In this document: one piece after another, positions 1 through 7,198 of the stretch | Numbering within the stretch: position 1 is the stretch's first letter | Layout of the letters: each line of letters opens with the position of its first letter | DNA from: a virus | Reading direction: 5' to 3' (one strand) | Length of the DNA stretch: 29,781 nt | Virus record (IMG/VR): IMGVR_UViG_3300046387_000909 | Location: 1 to 29,781 of that record | Made by a program: the position numbers and the translations under genes | The notes under the pieces: generated by a model | Databases searched by the model: none | Told to the model about the DNA's origin: nothing | Seen by the model: the letters and a program-made list of their open reading frames with translations, nothing else

Positions 1-273
1 GCAACACTCGGACTCGACGAAATCGAGCGACTTGAGAAGCGTGGCGTACGACTGGCCGAGTCCTACGGGGCAGGCAGCGTCTTCAATCAAGAGAAACCCC
101 TTGAGGGCGTAGTCAGCAAACAACGCATACGCAACCGAAAGGCAGGCGACGTTCTGAACATCGGCTCAGGCACACGGTGTAAATCGTGTGGTATGCTTTA
201 CTTCTGCTGGGTTGACAACTGTCGAACATGCGGAACAAAGATGGACTTTAACTTGGGAACAAAGGAGGAATGA
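1..273 (+). CDS. C-terminal fragment of a zinc-ribbon protein (5' partial)
   Basis: The reading frame is open from the first base to a TGA at 271-273, giving the last 90 residues of a protein whose start lies outside the window. The visible part is a charged helical stretch followed by a cysteine cluster: C60-x2-C63, C69 and C74-x2-C77 (numbering from base 1). Two CxxC knuckles 10 residues apart are typical of a small zinc ribbon, here very close to the C-terminus. The function is not recognisable. Its place just upstream of virion genes suggests either the end of the head or packaging module or a small regulatory or assembly protein. The stop overlaps ATG 270-272 in an ATGA arrangement, and the ribosome binding site of the next gene (AAAGGAGG, 261-268) lies inside this coding sequence, so the two genes are probably co-translated. 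Confidence 0.75.
   Translation, partial: ATLGLDEIERLEKRGVRLAESYGAGSVFNQEKPLEGVVSKQRIRNRKAGDVLNIGSGTRCKSCGMLYFCWVDNCRTCGTKMDFNLGTKEE
261..268 (+). promoter_or_regulatory. Ribosome binding site deciding the start at 276
   Basis: AAAGGAGG is a strong Shine-Dalgarno sequence. Two in-frame ATGs follow, at 270 and 276. The first is only one base from the motif; the second is seven bases away, which is the usual spacing. The start at 276 is therefore preferred. Confidence 0.65.
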
Positions 274-275
274 CG

Positions 276-2285
276 ATGTGGATAGGTATACGCAAGGCTC
301 CTGATGACCCTAACATGGACGCGATGAAACAGCAACTAAAGCGCCTCATGCAAGGTAGCAAGGCTGCTGACATGAAGCAACGAATCGAACACATGCTGGG
401 CATGGGTATGGGACAAGAGCAAGCCGAGGATATGGCTCAAAAGTACGAAGAACATCTTGAGAAGCCGATTCAGGCTCGTATGGAAGAATTGCGTCAAACA
501 AGGCCTGAGATGGATGAAGGTCGACTTCGACGTCTCGCAGAAGCAGACATAATGACGCCCGGTAGTCCACATCGTGTCGCATCGCCCAAGGAAGCACCTC
601 AAGAATCTGAAAAGATAGGTGAGCGAGAACAACGCCCGTCTCTTGGACGAGGACAGGCGCCTGCCCCACGTGGTGAGTTTTTACAGCCTCTTCGTGAAGG
701 CGAGGATGAACGTCGTAAAAAGACTGTACAACTGGGTACAGAAAGTGGATTTGGTGGCTTCAATAAAGAAACTATACTACACGACCCAACAGGTCAACAC
801 CCGTTGTTTTACGGCAGTCCACGCAAGTTGCAAGATGCACAAGCAAAGCATCAGCAAGCATCACAGATGGCTGAGCGATTGCAACCGCCAATTGATAGGT
901 TGGAAACTCAGATTTTACGACTGAGAAGCAACAAAGACGAGGAGGGTAACGAACGTACTCCTACTCCTCAAGAATTAGCACAAGCCGACCAACTCGATGA
1001 AGTTCGATTCAAGTTGATGAACGACCTTTATCCTCACACGGAACGTATGCGAGAAGCAAAAGCCGAGATGGAAAAACACGGTCCGCAATCTCACATGAGT
1101 CTTGAGAAGTATCTCGGTCGAATGTTGAGTGGAGCATCAGCAGGTGCTCGTGACATGCAATTCGGCGGACAGGGGCGAAAGGGTGGAGTCGGATTGGCCG
1201 ACTTCCAACAGAAAATCTTGGGACAAGATGTTGCTGATGTAGGGCGAGGTTCAGGCGGTCAACAGGAAATGATTGACCGAATGTTTGAACTTCATCGAAC
1301 AGACCCGTTGAATCTAAGCAGTAACGTGTTGAATCACTTGAAGACCGAGGGCTTAGCCATCGATTTGGAACGTAGTCCAAGCATGGCGAACCTTGACATT
1401 GGCGAACAAACGGAGCGTCAAAAGAAACTGATTCAATATCAGATGCGAAGTGCTCAAAAGCAAGACGACTTTCTTGAGAACCTACGTGGTCGATACATGG
1501 CTAATCCAACAGCCGAAAACCTCCAAAAAATTATGGATGTTGACCGAAAACGAGAAGAACTCGCCACAGAAATCCGAAGACTAAATGCTCGGATGGAATC
1601 AGGTCACATGTCAGTCATGACGCCTGAGATACTTGCTGAACGTGTGTTCGGTCAAGGTCGAGACATGAGCAAAGACCCTACAATCGTTCGACCCGGAGAG
1701 GGCGAAGATGGTATGGACATGCGAATGGAAAACGCCCTCAACAATCTCGTTTCACGACTTGGGCTTGAAGAAGCACCTGCGAACGAAAGTGATGGCGAGC
1801 GAGCCATGCGTGAGCAACAACTTGTGAGCGCACGAAAACAATTCAGGGATTTAATTCAACAAGGAATGTCACTCGATGAAGTCAACGAACAAGTTCGACA
1901 GACTGTCGAGGATAGCAAAACTCGATTCGCAGGCGAAGCGGCGCCATACGGAGCCTTATCGGTCCTACAACCCGGACAAGGACTTTCTGAAGGTAAAGTC
2001 CGACAAGACTTCCCGCACGCTCCACAAGGCGAAGATTACACACTCGACGATTCAGATGCACCCCCAGTTGAGACTCCTGAAAAACCGAGTTGGATGGACT
2101 CGCAGAAGCAGGGAGCACGGGATAGAAGGCGATTTGGTGACCCGTTCGGAGACTTTGGTATGCAAGTTCCTGAAAAAGAGGAAGAAGACGAGGACGATGA
2201 TATGAAGCAAGCAGCATTCCCGATGGCACTCGGTGAACTTCTCATGAAGTCGGTACACGACCGTCTTTGGTGGCAAGGTCTATGA
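276..2285 (+). CDS. Helical Met/Gln/Glu-rich virion-associated protein, function unknown
   Basis: This is a 669-residue protein from ATG 276 (671 from ATG 270). I do not recognise its family. It is almost entirely charged and helix-prone, rich in Met, Gln, Glu and Arg. Heptad-like stretches occur near residues 1-90, in the middle, and around residues 385-440, so coiled coils are likely. A Pro/Gly-rich linker lies near residues 95-135. Close to the C-terminus is a very acidic run (about residues 632-643), followed by a roughly 27-residue hydrophobic/aromatic tail ending in RLWWQGL. There is no signal peptide or membrane segment. It sits between the zinc-ribbon fragment and the head-tail connector, a place where scaffold, minor capsid or internal virion proteins are often found. 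A scaffold or internal core protein is therefore possible, but this rests on position and composition only. Confidence 0.7.
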   Translation: MWIGIRKAPDDPNMDAMKQQLKRLMQGSKAADMKQRIEHMLGMGMGQEQAEDMAQKYEEHLEKPIQARMEELRQTRPEMDEGRLRRLAEADIMTPGSPHRVASPKEAPQESEKIGEREQRPSLGRGQAPAPRGEFLQPLREGEDERRKKTVQLGTESGFGGFNKETILHDPTGQHPLFYGSPRKLQDAQAKHQQASQMAERLQPPIDRLETQILRLRSNKDEEGNERTPTPQELAQADQLDEVRFKLMNDLYPHTERMREAKAEMEKHGPQSHMSLEKYLGRMLSGASAGARDMQFGGQGRKGGVGLADFQQKILGQDVADVGRGSGGQQEMIDRMFELHRTDPLNLSSNVLNHLKTEGLAIDLERSPSMANLDIGEQTERQKKLIQYQMRSAQKQDDFLENLRGRYMANPTAENLQKIMDVDRKREELATEIRRLNARMESGHMSVMTPEILAERVFGQGRDMSKDPTIVRPGEGEDGMDMRMENALNNLVSRLGLEEAPANESDGERAMREQQLVSARKQFRDLIQQGMSLDEVNEQVRQTVEDSKTRFAGEAAPYGALSVLQPGQGLSEGKVRQDFPHAPQGEDYTLDDSDAPPVETPEKPSWMDSQKQGARDRRRFGDPFGDFGMQVPEKEEEDEDDDMKQAAFPMALGELLMKSVHDRLWWQGL

Positions 2286-2320
2286 TGGAGAACCATCTGT
2301 GGGAGATGAGGGGATGACGC

Positions 2321-3976
2321 ATGCCAGTAGTATTCTCACCCGGTGAAGCGGAAACACGCCCTCTCAACCCCGAAGAAATCGTTTACACGACTGCACAAAA
2401 AGTCGCTGACTTACTTGGCATTGGACCGCAAGAAGCCGTCCTGATGTCAGCGAGTGCGGAAGCAAACGCGGTCTTTGTTACTGGTGCTGACTACAGAAAC
2501 ACCGGCTTTTCAGTTGGCGACATCATACTCATTTACAGTGATGCTGACCCAATGGGCGTCGAACAGACAATCACTGCAATTACATCAACTGCAAGCGGGG
2601 TGAAACTGGCCTTTTCGTCAGCAATCAATCCCGGCTTGTATGAAACAGCGGACAACGGCTATGTCCAAAACACTGCCTCCTTTACCAACGGTAAGACACG
2701 AGGCGTCACAAAATCACACGTCGAACAACGTATCAAAGAGATACAGGACCGCATCGACAACGTCACACACAACGCATGGCGACCGAGCCTTGTCATTGCT
2801 GAGTACATCAACTTCGATACCTACAAGCCCTACCGTCGACGATACTATGTCGATTACGTCGGCAGCACGCCACTGTTGTTCCGCAACGTGCAACAGATGC
2901 TTCGTATTGAACTGTGGCAGGGTGACGACTACCGTGAAATATGCAGTGCCGAGGCACGTGTTGAAATCGCTGACTACACCGCACTGAGAAACACAGACGA
3001 CAGTGGCAAGCGAATCGCTGTTTCGCCCGGAGGCGGAGGCTTTGGTCAATTGGTTGTAGGAACGGGAACTACGAATTGGGACGACCGCTTCGACAAAGTA
3101 TCAACAGCACAAAGTCTTGCCGACCTTATCAACAAAGAGGACCGTACGAATCGCAGTGCTATACCGCTGACTGAGACACAAGAAGGAGGCTCAAAGCAAC
3201 ACGATATTGATGGTGCGGCATTCACGTTACCCGTAGCAGGCGGCACGCAGTCTGTCAACGTCAATAACGAATTTTTGGCGACTGCGAATTCTGATTACGG
3301 TAATGGCAAATTGAAGATTACAAGCATGCGTCAAACCAAAGGTGGCGAATCTGCTACAATGGCTACAGACGCTACTACAGGTATCTCAATTAGTCAGACA
3401 ACGGCTGTTACAGGAACTATGACGTATGCTCGTGCAGGTGCGATATGGACAGTTGCTTCGGGTGACACAAGTGCCTTTGCTGACTACGGTGTCGCAGTTG
3501 CAGTCGCTGATGGACAGACAACTGCGCTGTTTGGTTATACAAGTAAAAACTCAACGCAGTTGCTCGACGTTCACTGGATGAATACTGAGCCTGTTCAAGC
3601 AACCAACTACACAATCACTCAACACCAATTCAAATCAGACATCGGTGCGTTCTCAGATGCGGGTGGCGACCAAGCCCGTCTCAAGGACTGGTGGATTGAC
3701 TACGAAATCGGTATGATTTATTTCAACAACTCATACCCGTTCTTTGAGCACAACGCTGTCAAGGTGTCCTACATTTATGGCGAGCGATACTTGGAGAAGG
3801 CTATTGAAGAGGCTGCTACAAAGATGGTGGCTGTCGACCTACTCATGGCTGACGACCGTTCTGTTCTCATCCCTGAGGGCAGTCAGAACGTACCGCTTGC
3901 ACAAAAGATTCAGATGTTCAAAGAAGAAGCCAACTCAATCTTGAACAGATACAAGGAGATAGTTGTCTTTGAGTGA
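2321..3976 (+). CDS. Putative head-tail connector (adaptor) protein with large beta insertion
   Basis: This is a 551-residue protein starting at ATG 2321, with GAGGGG seven bases upstream (2308-2313). The N-terminus holds a short helix (TAQKVADLLGI) and a beta module containing SVGDIILIYS. A helix follows near residues 133-156 (VEQRIKEIQDRIDNV). The middle (about 235-430) is a Thr/Ser/Gly-rich beta region. The C-terminal 70 residues form two helices separated by a loop. A segment of the form G-x-I-Y-F-x-N-x-x-P precedes the last helices, as in many tailed-virus adaptor and neck proteins. Helical ends enclosing beta inserts, plus the position directly before a tail-terminator-like gene, point to the ring joining portal and tail. 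Usual adaptors have about 100-200 residues, so this one is greatly enlarged. Homology is inferred from pattern and order. Confidence 0.6.
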   Translation: MPVVFSPGEAETRPLNPEEIVYTTAQKVADLLGIGPQEAVLMSASAEANAVFVTGADYRNTGFSVGDIILIYSDADPMGVEQTITAITSTASGVKLAFSSAINPGLYETADNGYVQNTASFTNGKTRGVTKSHVEQRIKEIQDRIDNVTHNAWRPSLVIAEYINFDTYKPYRRRYYVDYVGSTPLLFRNVQQMLRIELWQGDDYREICSAEARVEIADYTALRNTDDSGKRIAVSPGGGGFGQLVVGTGTTNWDDRFDKVSTAQSLADLINKEDRTNRSAIPLTETQEGGSKQHDIDGAAFTLPVAGGTQSVNVNNEFLATANSDYGNGKLKITSMRQTKGGESATMATDATTGISISQTTAVTGTMTYARAGAIWTVASGDTSAFADYGVAVAVADGQTTALFGYTSKNSTQLLDVHWMNTEPVQATNYTITQHQFKSDIGAFSDAGGDQARLKDWWIDYEIGMIYFNNSYPFFEHNAVKVSYIYGERYLEKAIEEAATKMVAVDLLMADDRSVLIPEGSQNVPLAQKIQMFKEEANSILNRYKEIVVFE

Positions 3977-3981
3977 TGAAC

Positions 3982-4416
3982 ATGAAGGAAGCACTCGACG
4001 TCGTTATTGAAAAGTTGGAGGCTTGGAACCGAGCCAACACAGGTAACATCAAGCCTGTCATCGCTGACATTGCTACAATCTCACCTGAGCGTGGTAAGCG
4101 TCAAGACTTACAGCGTTCAGACTTTGTGCTCGTATACGAGACAGCACACAACGAAGAAGTCCCTGACTTGCTGTACAACTTCGTTACAACACGTGTCAAC
4201 ATCACGGTCGATGTACGCACAGCCAAGAGCCGTTCACACCTGCAACTTCTTGAGAACGAGATTCGACGTCTCGTCCACGCTGCACGCAAGGGCGATGCGA
4301 CCAACTACGACCGCATGGTGTTCAAGACACGTACGGACCTCAGCGACCGTACCAAGCGACTTTTCAGGCATACGTTTCAAATAGAAGTCGTGACTCTCGC
4401 TGAATCAATAGCATAG
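3982..4416 (+). CDS. Tail terminator / tail completion-like protein
   Basis: This is a 144-residue protein. In-frame starts exist at GTG 3973, ATG 3976 and ATG 3982. I chose 3982 because GAGTGAT (3971-3977) lies four bases before it, the same layout as at other junctions in this operon. The N-terminus is a helix (MKEALDVVIEKLEAWN), followed by beta strands and a helix with RSHLQLLENEIRRLVH. The C-terminal hairpin contains LSDRTKRLFRHTFQIEVVTL (residues 119-138). A helix-strand-helix-strand order ending in an 'L.DR...LFR..F.IEV' strand is characteristic of tail terminator or tail completion proteins of the gpU / HK97 gp10 kind, which cap the tail tube and join it to the head. The position between connector and tail tube fits. 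The upstream stop is followed directly by a second TGA (TGATGA), and this gene ends in TAG inside the next gene's GGTGAT signal region. Confidence 0.6.
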   Translation: MKEALDVVIEKLEAWNRANTGNIKPVIADIATISPERGKRQDLQRSDFVLVYETAHNEEVPDLLYNFVTTRVNITVDVRTAKSRSHLQLLENEIRRLVHAARKGDATNYDRMVFKTRTDLSDRTKRLFRHTFQIEVVTLAESIA

Positions 4417-4424
4417 GTGATACA

Positions 4425-6458
4425 ATGGTAAGTCAAGCATACAAAGGAGACGTCTCGGAAGTCCTTATGGGGCACGAGACTGGTATCTTCATTGAGCACG
4501 GCGAGCCTTGTCACTTTGACACGACATTCAGTTCAAGCACACCTGACTTCAATACAATCACGTTTACTGAAACGGGACACAGTAACCATAGCACAATATT
4601 TGAAAATGGCAAGGCTATTCTCAAAGTCCCAGTTGGTATGCTCATTGGTCAGAAGATTAGTTTTCACAAAACAGCAGGTGGAGGCGGTTATACCAACCAT
4701 TATTCTGACGGTATGACAAATAAGGTGTTTACAATTGTTGACCATACCGTTGAGAGCAACGCTACAAAATTGAAAGTAGTGCCACGATTTACTACAACTA
4801 GCATTGTAAGTGCTGCTGGTGATGCTATGCTTATTCACTCAACAGGTATGCCTACACTCGCTAGTGGTTCGACCTTTGCTCACAACGATAGTGCAGCGTC
4901 GTCAAGTGAGTTCTCACAAATTGACCAGTTCATTGGTCTTGCATCACACATGAAACTACCTGACACAAAGGTTACGATGCACCGACACCACGTTATTGGC
5001 TTGGGGCGTCAGGCTGCAATCCAACAAACAGGACGTGTGTTCCACCAAGGTGCTCAGTTGGAGATGCCACTCAACAATCCTCGATGGTTGTATTACAGCC
5101 TTGGGCGAGAAGCGATTGATGCACACACATCCGTTGCAAGTTATTCACAAGCAGGTGTAATTAAATCAGGGACGAAGGTCACGGTAGGTCAAACGTATGT
5201 GGATGTCAACAGCGTGGATTTTAACACGGGTAGTGGTTCTCACGCAGTTGCAATTGGTGACTACATCCTCATCCGTGATACGACACGCGTACCAGTCATC
5301 GGTTACGACGCTCCTGATACTGGTGCATCTGACGACAAGTTTTGGCCGCCTGCATCGACGTCGACACTTGCATCTGATTCTGAACACTTTGAGGAAACCG
5401 AAACCAGTGAGTTTAGACGCGTCGTAGCAATTGAAGCATTGAGCAGTGGCGTTCGTTTGTTTGTCGATGACCCGTTTCAGTTTGAACACATCAGCACTGA
5501 TTCGATTTTTGCTTACAGATTCAACGGTACAACACTGACTGGTAGCCCACACGTTAATTCTGACGGTACGATTACAAACCCTACTCGACGCCTTTTGTTT
5601 TCAGGTGATACGTTGCCTTCGTTTTGTATCGAGCATAGTATTCGCAACCGTGATGTTGGCTCTCACAGCAACGAGAACAGCAACGCACCCGGCTCAAGTA
5701 CGGACAGCAAGCAACTGACTCGTGTATTCCGTGGGTGTAAGATTGTTGAGTATGAATTGAATGCAACGGTCGATGCTGAGGTCAAGTACAGATGTATCTT
5801 CGATGCGCTTTCATGCTATACAGACACTGGTCGCCTTGAGTCATCCAATGCAGGTGACAGATACCGTGCTCATCGCTTGTTCCAAAACACAGCGACTGAC
5901 GCAGCGGGTCGAAAGGAAACAGGCATAGCATCAGGTTCTGAGAAGCCGTTCATGTTTTACAACGGTACAATCACAGCCTTCGGTCAGGACATTGGTTTTA
6001 TCTCAACATTTGAGTTGCGTGGCAAGACAGGTGTCGAGATATTCCACACTATGGGCGGAACACCTGTAGCCGAATCAGTCGACGCCAACAATCGTTCACT
6101 CAAGCAAGTCCCGTATGGTGGCACACGCAATGCATCGATTATTCGTGAAGGTCGTGAAGAGTTTGAACTTGAGATGGACGTTATCATCCGTGACTCGCTT
6201 CTCTTCCATGAACTACGCACGCATCGTGAGGTATCAGGTACCGCTGGCTCAACTGGCAACATCATCGAGATGGTGTTCACAAAGCCGTCCACTGGCTCGA
6301 CAGGTAGCCAACAACAGATGCGTATCATCTGTGATGACTACGTGATTACAGACGCTCCAATCCCAGTACCTGACGACAAAGGGCTACTGCACTCCAAGAT
6401 TATGATTCATCCTAAGAACATCAAGGTGATTAGCACCGACACCCTTTTCCATTGCTGA
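4425..6458 (+). CDS. Major tail (tube) protein candidate, unusually large
   Basis: This is a 677-residue protein starting at ATG 4425, with GGTGAT (4416-4421) three bases before it. It is beta-rich with few long helices. The N-terminus (VSQAYKGDVSEVLMGHETGI) and C-terminal 110 residues look like the two halves of a tube fold. The latter contains IREGREEFELEMDVIIRDS, then a final strand set with DYVITDAPIPVPDDKGLLHS and IHPKNIKVIS. Between them (about 60-560) is a long insertion that includes a barrel-like module near residues 251-356 with AIGDYILIRD. Its position between the terminator and the chaperone pair is where the major tail protein lies in siphovirus-type operons. Typical tube proteins have 150-350 residues, so inserted decoration domains are likely. 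A tail sheath or second capsid-type protein is less likely but not excluded. Confidence 0.55.
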   Translation: MVSQAYKGDVSEVLMGHETGIFIEHGEPCHFDTTFSSSTPDFNTITFTETGHSNHSTIFENGKAILKVPVGMLIGQKISFHKTAGGGGYTNHYSDGMTNKVFTIVDHTVESNATKLKVVPRFTTTSIVSAAGDAMLIHSTGMPTLASGSTFAHNDSAASSSEFSQIDQFIGLASHMKLPDTKVTMHRHHVIGLGRQAAIQQTGRVFHQGAQLEMPLNNPRWLYYSLGREAIDAHTSVASYSQAGVIKSGTKVTVGQTYVDVNSVDFNTGSGSHAVAIGDYILIRDTTRVPVIGYDAPDTGASDDKFWPPASTSTLASDSEHFEETETSEFRRVVAIEALSSGVRLFVDDPFQFEHISTDSIFAYRFNGTTLTGSPHVNSDGTITNPTRRLLFSGDTLPSFCIEHSIRNRDVGSHSNENSNAPGSSTDSKQLTRVFRGCKIVEYELNATVDAEVKYRCIFDALSCYTDTGRLESSNAGDRYRAHRLFQNTATDAAGRKETGIASGSEKPFMFYNGTITAFGQDIGFISTFELRGKTGVEIFHTMGGTPVAESVDANNRSLKQVPYGGTRNASIIREGREEFELEMDVIIRDSLLFHELRTHREVSGTAGSTGNIIEMVFTKPSTGSTGSQQQMRIICDDYVITDAPIPVPDDKGLLHSKIMIHPKNIKVISTDTLFHC

Positions 6459-6467
6459 GTGATAGCC

Positions 6468-6707
6468 ATGCCAATGAAACATGCTATAGCACTTCATCCA
6501 CGCAACGAGATTGCTATCGTTGTCGAAGAGGAAGAAGAAGTATTCAATCCTGAGGCTGGTAAAGTCTCAGACGCCCCGTTCGGCGAACACGTCGCTCCCA
6601 GTGAGCCACGTGAGGCTGAGCAAGAAGCCCCCTCAGAAGAGGCTGCTTCAACTAAAACAGTGAGTGAGTTGGATGACAACACCGAAGAGAGTGATAATGG
6701 AAATTGA
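6468..6707 (+). CDS. Small acidic protein, function unknown
   Basis: This is a 79-residue protein from ATG 6468, four bases after a GAGTGAT signal (6458-6464 region). A GTG in frame at 6459 is possible but leaves no room for a ribosome binding site. The first 20 residues resemble a short beta hairpin (HAIALHPRNEIAIVV). The rest is low-complexity and rich in Glu, Ala, Pro, Ser and Thr, including a run of five Glu, and is probably disordered. It has no recognisable domain. It overlaps the next gene by 11 bases, which indicates tight translational coupling with the tail chaperone gene. By place it could be a small tail assembly factor or a minor tail decoration protein; this is only inference. 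Confidence 0.6.
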   Translation: MPMKHAIALHPRNEIAIVVEEEEEVFNPEAGKVSDAPFGEHVAPSEPREAEQEAPSEEAASTKTVSELDDNTEESDNGN

Positions 6708-6963
6708 CGGATGCGAAGTGACAATAGAGGTAGCCAAACCCACGTTCTTTGACGTGCAGTCTATGTCACCCATTTTCCTGAGTAGCGACCCGCAACTTGA
6801 GGATTACTGGCAAGAAGCATTCCGCCGATGGGTCACTGCAACACCTTCTATAGATTTCAAACAACTGTCAGCCGAGGATGGCGCTGAGATAGCAAAGATG
6901 CTACCAAGTCCATCCGAGGTGGTGAGTTGGCTAAATTTTCAACGAGCGAGGTCGGACGAATAA
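6697..6963 (+). CDS. Tail assembly chaperone, zero-frame product (G-like)
   Basis: This is an 88-residue protein from ATG 6697, just after GAGAGTGAT. An upstream in-frame GTG at 6664 is less likely because it lies deep inside the preceding gene. The sequence has a short N-terminal beta part (EIDGCEVTIEVAKPTFFDV) followed by helices (YWQEAFRRWV, AEIAKMLPSPSEVVSWLNF). In tailed viruses two overlapping small ORFs between the tube and tape-measure genes encode the chaperones that hold the tape measure during tail building (lambda gpG and gpG-T). The longer one arises by -1 frameshifting. Here the second ORF is in the -1 frame and overlaps the end of this one, with the slippery heptamer A_AAT_TTT at 6933-6939 in the correct phase. 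Function is inferred from this architecture and place rather than from sequence identity. Confidence 0.7.
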   Translation: MEIDGCEVTIEVAKPTFFDVQSMSPIFLSSDPQLEDYWQEAFRRWVTATPSIDFKQLSAEDGAEIAKMLPSPSEVVSWLNFQRARSDE

Positions 6964-7193
6964 GGGACTACGTCAATGGACGTAAACCCGATGACTGGCC
7001 TCGCATACAACAACAAGCAGCAGAATATCTATTGATGACCCACTACTCCATGACACTGAACAAGGTGAGACAACTTGACCCGCAAGACGCAATCCAACTC
7101 CTCACATGGGCTACCGTCATGCAACAGCATGACAACCCTGAGCAACGTGACAGTATTTACTTGGGGTATGACATCATCCCGCCTTTGGAGTGA
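6927..7193 (+). CDS. Tail assembly chaperone, -1 frame extension (T-like)
   Basis: The -1 frame is open to TGA 7191-7193. It could be translated on its own from TTG 6927 (GAGGTG at 6916-6921, five bases upstream), giving 88 residues. It could also be reached by -1 slippage from the upstream gene at 6933-6939, giving a fusion of about 165 residues (81 zero-frame plus 84 from this frame). The sequence is helical, with IRDYVNGRKPDDWPRIQQQA, a Tyr/Leu-rich helix and LDPQDAIQLLTWATVMQQ. A helical extension of this size is usual for the T part of a lambda-type chaperone, which binds the tape measure. The two modes of expression are not exclusive. The stop TGA is part of GAGTGAG, used as ribosome binding site for the next gene. 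Confidence 0.65.
   Translation: MAKFSTSEVGRIRDYVNGRKPDDWPRIQQQAAEYLLMTHYSMTLNKVRQLDPQDAIQLLTWATVMQQHDNPEQRDSIYLGYDIIPPLE
6933..6939 (+). promoter_or_regulatory. Slippery heptamer for programmed -1 ribosomal frameshift
   Basis: In the frame of the upstream ORF the bases read CTA AAT TTT C, so A_AAT_TTT fits the X_XXY_YYZ rule with both tRNAs able to re-pair after slipping back one base. The upstream frame stops 24 bases after the site, and the downstream frame is open for 84 codons. A Shine-Dalgarno-like GAGGTG (6916-6921) lies 11 bases upstream, similar in spacing to the internal element that stimulates the E. coli dnaX frameshift. A perfect 6-bp hairpin (6969-6984) lies 29 bases downstream. 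Confidence 0.65.
6969..6984 (+). promoter_or_regulatory. Perfect 6-bp hairpin downstream of the slippery site
   Basis: TACGTC (6969-6974) and GACGTA (6979-6984) are exact inverted repeats around the four-base loop AATG. The distance of 29 bases from the slippery heptamer is longer than the usual 5-9 bases for a stimulator, so its involvement in frameshifting is uncertain. It has no T-run and is not a terminator. Confidence 0.3.
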
Positions 7194-7198
7194 GAACA

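Larger units (their letters stand above)
6697..7193 (+). other. Predicted -1 frameshift fusion product (G-T-like chaperone)
   Basis: Reading from ATG 6697 to the TTT codon at 6937-6939 and then continuing one base back at 6939 (TCA) joins the two ORFs without a stop. The resulting protein has about 165 residues. The shift direction (-1) is the one used by lambda-like tail chaperones. Confidence 0.6.

Noticed and set aside
2286-2320. The only intergenic gap, checked for a promoter or terminator.
   Set aside because: The 35 bases hold only the ribosome binding site GAGGGG and no TATA-like or hairpin signal.
4425-6458. The 677-residue protein as major capsid protein.
   Set aside because: It comes after the connector and terminator genes, has no helical scaffold-like N-terminus or E-loop/spine-helix pattern that I can see, and its C-terminus is more like a tube protein.
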